Of a stretch of DNA of 17,770 bases, positions 14,293 to 17,770 are shown one piece after another. The DNA lies in assembly GCA_002422315.1 (NCBI GenBank), contig DIUJ01000084.1, forward strand, positions 1 to 17,770, given 5' to 3'. Within the stretch, counting starts at the first letter, position 1. Each line of letters starts with the position of its first letter. Made by a program: the position numbers and the translations under genes. The notes under the pieces were generated by a model, which worked only from the letters and a program-made list of their open reading frames with translations, was not told where the DNA came from and ran no database searches. The stretch is from Bacteroidetes bacterium UBA6161. Its GTDB lineage: Bacteria > Bacteroidota > Bacteroidia > NS11-12g > UBA955.

Positions 14293-14919
14293 TTACAATG
14301 TTTGTATCCTTTCTAAGTGTTCTTTGCAATTGTGTTTTAGAATTCTAAATTTTGCCCCCTCTTCTTGTTCTAAAATATACAATCCCAAATTAGAATGATC
14401 AAACAATTGCATATCGCTCAAAGGCTTTCCTGTTAACAAACATAAAAATCCTCTAAGGGCCCGTCCATGTGAAGATACAAGTATTTTGCTCTGACTCTGC
14501 AAAAGGAGTTCTTCTTTAAACTCCAACTGCCTTTGCATCATTTGCAAAGGACTCTCGCCACCTTCTACTGCGTAATCCAGATTTCCTTTACCCCATTCTC
14601 TTACTATACTGTAAAACATTTCCTTTTGCTCTGTATCGCTATGCTTACCTTCCATTATCCCCCAGTTTATTTCGTTTAAACCATAATGCGATTTATGCGG
14701 TATTCCCATTTTGATAAATCCCTCTACACTTTGAATTGCTCTCTTTAGCTGTGAGGTATATACCACTTCAAAGCCCTCTAGTTTGTATTTTGAATAAAAC
14801 AACTCTGCTTGTTTTCTGCCAAATTCATTCAAGTCCGAATTTATGCCACTACCTTGAATTATGTCCAACTTATTATAGTCTGTTTGACCATGTCTAATTA
14901 TATAAAGCAGTTTACTCAA
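14293..14919 (-). CDS. Histidine phosphatase family protein (phosphoglycerate-mutase-like)
   Basis: A cytosolic phosphatase or mutase of the branch that uses a phosphohistidine intermediate. With TTG 14919 as start the protein has 208 residues and begins (M)SKLLYIIRHGQTDYN, the usual distance from the N-terminus. The catalytic set is complete: R9 and H10 in RHG, R60 in LKRAIQS, E83 in LNEINWG and H151 in SSHGRALR. There is no ATG in this frame; the longer TTG at 14976 overlaps a -7 promoter box (14974-14981), so I reject it. Overall it is closest to the GpmB/CobC/broad-specificity phosphatase type; the substrate (small phosphoester, alpha-ribazole phosphate or other) cannot be told. It is divergent from the PIG-L gene and upstream, on the same strand, of the tandem small RNAs. 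Confidence 0.85.
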   Translation of the reverse strand: MSKLLYIIRHGQTDYNKLDIIQGSGINSDLNEFGRKQAELFYSKYKLEGFEVVYTSQLKRAIQSVEGFIKMGIPHKSHYGLNEINWGIMEGKHSDTEQKEMFYSIVREWGKGNLDYAVEGGESPLQMMQRQLEFKEELLLQSQSKILVSSHGRALRGFLCLLTGKPLSDMQLFDHSNLGLYILEQEEGAKFRILKHNCKEHLERIQTL

Positions 14920-14973
14920 TTTTTTTCTTTTTATAATATACCATACAAACGAACTATCCCCCCAAAACAAATA

Positions 14974-14981
14974 CAAAAATA
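14974..14981 (-). promoter_or_regulatory. -7 element of the histidine phosphatase gene
   Basis: The minus strand reads TATTTTTG, a perfect TAnnTTTG, about 55 nt before the TTG start. No clear TTTG is seen 19 nt upstream; instead the 15-bp palindrome at 15010-15024 is centred about 40 bp upstream, close to the -33 region. Confidence 0.45.
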
Positions 14982-15009
14982 CTTAATCTAACTACAGTAA
15001 AAACCAGTA

Positions 15010-15024
15010 TTCTCATTTTGATAA
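15010..15024. promoter_or_regulatory. Third copy of the 15-bp palindrome, in a divergent promoter region
   Basis: TTCTCATTTTGATAA differs from the perfect palindrome at one position, the mirror image of the variation seen at 14196-14210. It sits between the -7 of the histidine phosphatase gene and the -33 of the PIG-L gene, so it could serve either or both. Confidence 0.45.
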
Positions 15025-15076
15025 AAAAAACAAAACGCCCTCCCTCGCATATTTAAACACTTTAAACTTTAATTCT

Positions 15077-15107
15077 TTTGTATTTAAAAAGTAAATACTA
15101 ATTTTCG
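15077..15107 (+). promoter_or_regulatory. Probable promoter of the PIG-L deacetylase gene
   Basis: TTTG at 15077-15080, a 19-nt spacer, then AATTTTCG at 15100-15107, two mismatches to TAnnTTTG. The predicted leader is short, since the ATG is at 15127. Confidence 0.4.
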
Positions 15108-15126
15108 CATCCGAAACCCATGTCCT

Positions 15127-17658
15127 ATGAAAATTAAACTATATACACTTCTTCCCTTTTTATCCTTTCTCCTTAATGTTCACTCTCAAAGCATGCAAAG
15201 TGCTGAAATTTATGAATCCATTCAAAAAATCAAAGAAACCCAAAGTGTATTATACATTGCAGCCCATCCGGATGATGAGAATACAAGAGTCATTAGCTAC
15301 TTAAGTAAAGAGAAAAAATATAGGGTCGCTTACTTGTCTTTGACAAGGGGTGACGGTGGGCAAAATTTAATTGGACCAGAACAAGGAATAGAACTGGGTG
15401 CTATTCGAAGTTATGAATTAATGCAAGCTAGAAAAATAGATGGTGCAGAACAATATTTTACAAGAGCTTACGATTTTGGATATTCTAAAAATCCAGAAGA
15501 AACTTTTAACAATTGGGAAGAAGACAGCATACTGCAAGATGTGGTTTGGATAATCAGAACCTTCAAACCAGATATTATAATTACACGCTTCCCAACCACT
15601 GGCGAAGGTGGACATGGACACCATACCGCCTCCGCTATGCTCGCAGAAAAAGCAATAGTGGCAGCAAAAGACCCCAAAGCGTATCCTCATCAACTACAAT
15701 TCACCTCAATTTGGAATTGCAATACCCTGCTATGGAATACTTTTAAGTTTGGCGACAGAAACACTACAGCAGAAGACCAAATAAAAATAAATGTGGGGAC
15801 ATACAATCCTCTTACAGGTGTATATACAGGAGAAATAGCGTCCTATAGCCGAAGCAAACATGCAAGCCAAGGATTTGGTACAAACCCTCAAAAAGGAGAA
15901 ATACTGGAATATTTCAAACCTATAATATCACAAAACAAGTCCCAAAATCTTATGCAGAATGCAAATACCTCATGGGAGTTTTTAATACCAAATAAAAAAA
16001 CAAGAAACAAGATCCTTAAACTATTTTCTACTATCGAAAAAAACTACGACTTTAGAAATCCAGGAGCTTCTTTGGAACAACTAGTAGAATTAAAAACTCT
16101 TTTGAGTTTGCACATAAGCTCTGAAAATTCCTTTTGGATTCACAAAAAAATAGAACTTTTAAACCAAGTTATAAGTCAATGCATTGGATTAGATATACAT
16201 ATACATAGCGACAAAGAATATTTACCAAGCGGATCTAATCATACTTTCAAACTTAGCTATTGCATCAATCCAAAATATAGTAGTATTATACAGCATTTAA
16301 ATCTTACAATTTGGGGTCAAAAATTAAACTTAGTTATTACTAAATCTTGCAACGACACCCTTATAAACCTTGCTATTCCAGAAAACCAATCTTATAGTTT
16401 CCCATATTGGCTACATAAACCCGTTGCAAACAATCTTTTTGCTAAAAATACCCCTGAAAAGGAGGGTAAAGCGATACAAAAATCTTTGTTAAACTATACT
16501 GCAAGCTACACTATCAATTTTCCAAAGACCTCGCAAATATCTATAGAGTCTACAATAGATTATACAACACTCGACCCCTCCAAAGGACTAGTTAAAAACA
16601 CCTGTTTCGTAGTTCCAAAAGCCACTATACAACCATTAAAAGAGAAATTTTACCTCATACACTCCGATACTGTGTATATTTTAGAAATCCCTCTCCTAAT
16701 TCAAAAAAACGATACCGCAGAAATGTATACAATCGATGTGAATTTACCTTTAGGTTTTACCTTACTCAACTATAAAGAAGAACTATCTATTAATAAAAAT
16801 GAGACTGAGAAAAATGTAGTTATACGAATAAAAACAAAACCTTCGAATACCCCTAATTTACAACCGTTAAGCATTTCTTATAAGCTAATAAGTGAAAACG
16901 ATACTCAAACTGGATATTATAAAAAGATAAGTTACGAACATATACCAAATTTTTTGCTGCAATACGATGCCACTAGTACCTTATATCTTTTAAACATACA
17001 AAAAGAACACATCCAAAATATAGGTACTATCGGATACATCCCAGGGTCTGGAGACAAAATAGCCGAAGTACTCAAAGAGATTGGCATAAATATAGAAATG
17101 ATAGACATTGAAAAAATAAAAAACCTTGAAGAACTTAGCAAATTCAGTACAATTCTTACAGGAATAAGGGCCTATAATACAAATACAGGCATAGTAAAAA
17201 CAAAAAGCATAATGGACCAATATGTACTAAAAGGAGGAAAACTTGTAGTACAATACAATACCGAAAACAGAATAGGCCCATTGCTTGTAAACCCTGCCCC
17301 CGACAAAAGTTTGCAAATTAGCAGAAACCGGGTTACGGACGAAAAGGCACCCATTACATTTATCAATCCAAACCATGAATTGATAAACCAACCTTTTAAA
17401 CTAAGCAGCAAAGAATTTGATTCTTGGGTTCAGGAAAGAGGGATATATTTTGCAGCAGAGCCAAACGAAAAGAACAATACGGGATGGCAAGCTATCCTGA
17501 GTATGCAGGACCCAAGTGAAAGCCCCCTAAGGGGAAGCCTAGTATACAAAGACTTTGAAAAAGGCAGAGTTATTTATACAGGACTGGTACTATTTCGTCA
17601 AATTCCGAATGGAAACGAAGGGGCAATAAAGCTCCTTATCAATTTGATTCACAAATAA
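15127..17658 (+). CDS. Secreted PIG-L (LmbE-like) family deacetylase with large C-terminal extension
   Basis: An 843-residue exported protein with a signal peptide ending near residue 20 (VHS|Q). The N-terminal PIG-L domain (about 38-220) has the metal motif AHPDDE (H47, D49, D50, E51) and the second site GEGGHGHHTAS (H163, H165, H166). The family removes acetyl groups from GlcNAc-type amino sugars using zinc. The middle, 350-620, looks like beta-sandwich sequence. From about 630 to the end a Rossmann-like segment, YIPGSGDKIAEVLKEIG through TGIRAYNT and GGKLVVQYNT, resembles a ThuA or glutamine-amidotransferase-like fold without an obvious catalytic Cys. Similar large proteins are known in Bacteroidota; the substrate, perhaps a glycan or glycoconjugate in the periplasm, is not established. 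It is a single gene, with a weak imperfect hairpin just after the stop. Confidence 0.88.
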   Translation: MKIKLYTLLPFLSFLLNVHSQSMQSAEIYESIQKIKETQSVLYIAAHPDDENTRVISYLSKEKKYRVAYLSLTRGDGGQNLIGPEQGIELGAIRSYELMQARKIDGAEQYFTRAYDFGYSKNPEETFNNWEEDSILQDVVWIIRTFKPDIIITRFPTTGEGGHGHHTASAMLAEKAIVAAKDPKAYPHQLQFTSIWNCNTLLWNTFKFGDRNTTAEDQIKINVGTYNPLTGVYTGEIASYSRSKHASQGFGTNPQKGEILEYFKPIISQNKSQNLMQNANTSWEFLIPNKKTRNKILKLFSTIEKNYDFRNPGASLEQLVELKTLLSLHISSENSFWIHKKIELLNQVISQCIGLDIHIHSDKEYLPSGSNHTFKLSYCINPKYSSIIQHLNLTIWGQKLNLVITKSCNDTLINLAIPENQSYSFPYWLHKPVANNLFAKNTPEKEGKAIQKSLLNYTASYTINFPKTSQISIESTIDYTTLDPSKGLVKNTCFVVPKATIQPLKEKFYLIHSDTVYILEIPLLIQKNDTAEMYTIDVNLPLGFTLLNYKEELSINKNETEKNVVIRIKTKPSNTPNLQPLSISYKLISENDTQTGYYKKISYEHIPNFLLQYDATSTLYLLNIQKEHIQNIGTIGYIPGSGDKIAEVLKEIGINIEMIDIEKIKNLEELSKFSTILTGIRAYNTNTGIVKTKSIMDQYVLKGGKLVVQYNTENRIGPLLVNPAPDKSLQISRNRVTDEKAPITFINPNHELINQPFKLSSKEFDSWVQERGIYFAAEPNEKNNTGWQAILSMQDPSESPLRGSLVYKDFEKGRVIYTGLVLFRQIPNGNEGAIKLLINLIHK

Positions 17659-17691
17659 AAACAGGTTTAGAAATAATTTTTCAAAAAAAAC

Positions 17692-17722
17692 CTTGTTGTA
17701 GAAAATCAAATTGCTATATTTG
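17692..17722 (+). promoter_or_regulatory. Promoter of the tRNA gene
   Basis: CTTG at 17692-17695, a 19-nt spacer and TATATTTG at 17715-17722, a perfect -7, 19 nt before the first tRNA base. This is among the best matches to the phylum consensus in the window. Confidence 0.7.
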
Positions 17723-17741
17723 CACCTCCAAAAAAGGAAAA

Positions 17742-17770
17742 GGTCCGATAGCTCAGCTGGATAGAGCAAC
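17742..17770 (+). tRNA. Partial tRNA (5' part; isotype not determined, possibly Arg)
   Basis: GGTCCGA (7-nt acceptor strand, 17742-17748) is followed by T8 and A9, the D-stem GCTC (17751-17754), the D-loop AGCTGGATA and the returning GAGC. The window ends before the anticodon. The 5' half resembles Bacteroidota tRNA-Arg, but this cannot be confirmed from what is present. Confidence 0.85.

Noticed and set aside
14204..14398. 64-codon plus-strand ORF
   Set aside because: It runs antisense into the end of the histidine phosphatase gene, has no promoter and no recognisable composition.

Overview
The window looks like an AT-rich chromosomal stretch of a member of the Bacteroidota. Three things point there. 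Several genes and the tRNA carry the Bacteroidota-type promoter (TTTG-like -33, a 19-nt spacer in the clearest cases, TAnnTTTG -7), often only a few bases before the start codon. Several proteins are lineage-typical: an MbnP-like lipoprotein, a long bS16, a DUF4953/DUF5117-type zinc protease, an M61 peptidase with PDZ, and a large secreted PIG-L deacetylase. Lipoboxes and Q-starting mature secreted proteins (ADA|Q, KA|Q, FS|Q) also fit. I cannot fix the family or genus.

Layout. 1-383 is non-coding and rich in palindromes; it probably holds a dispersed intergenic repeat. 432-1553 (+) is a class II Fic/AMPylase with a C-terminal winged helix, whose promoter is overlaid by a direct repeat. 1730-2938 (-) is a two-gene unit, a small Cys-containing membrane protein and an MbnP-like lipoprotein, probably linked to copper. 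3043-4710 (+) is fhs. 4768-5211 (-) is a small coiled-coil lipoprotein, with a shared hairpin between the converging genes. 5484-10543 (+) is an operon of two secreted zinc peptidases, with a 4-nt start/stop overlap, followed by an acidic cytosolic protein of unknown function. 10615-11722 (+) is rpsP-rimM, with a terminator-like hairpin inside the first codons of rimM. 11719-13202 (-) is a thioesterase and a TPR protein, converging on rimM with overlapping stop codons. 14293-14919 (-) is a histidine phosphatase, 15127-17658 (+) a secreted PIG-L deacetylase, and 17742 to the end is the 5' part of a tRNA.

The most unusual region is the 1.1-kb gene-free gap at 13219-14292. It carries two copies of a 172-bp element that differ at one base and sit exactly 305 bp apart. 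Each ends, on the minus strand, in a textbook intrinsic terminator (12-bp perfect stem followed by T8) and holds several small hairpins and no credible ORF. I read them as tandem small-RNA genes on the minus strand. The sequence upstream of each has diverged to about half identity in register, but a 15-bp palindrome (TTCTCATTTTGAGAA and a one-mismatch form) is kept at the same distance. A third copy of that palindrome lies between the divergent histidine phosphatase and PIG-L genes, suggesting a small shared regulatory circuit. This is the best candidate for something undescribed here, but it rests only on sequence structure.
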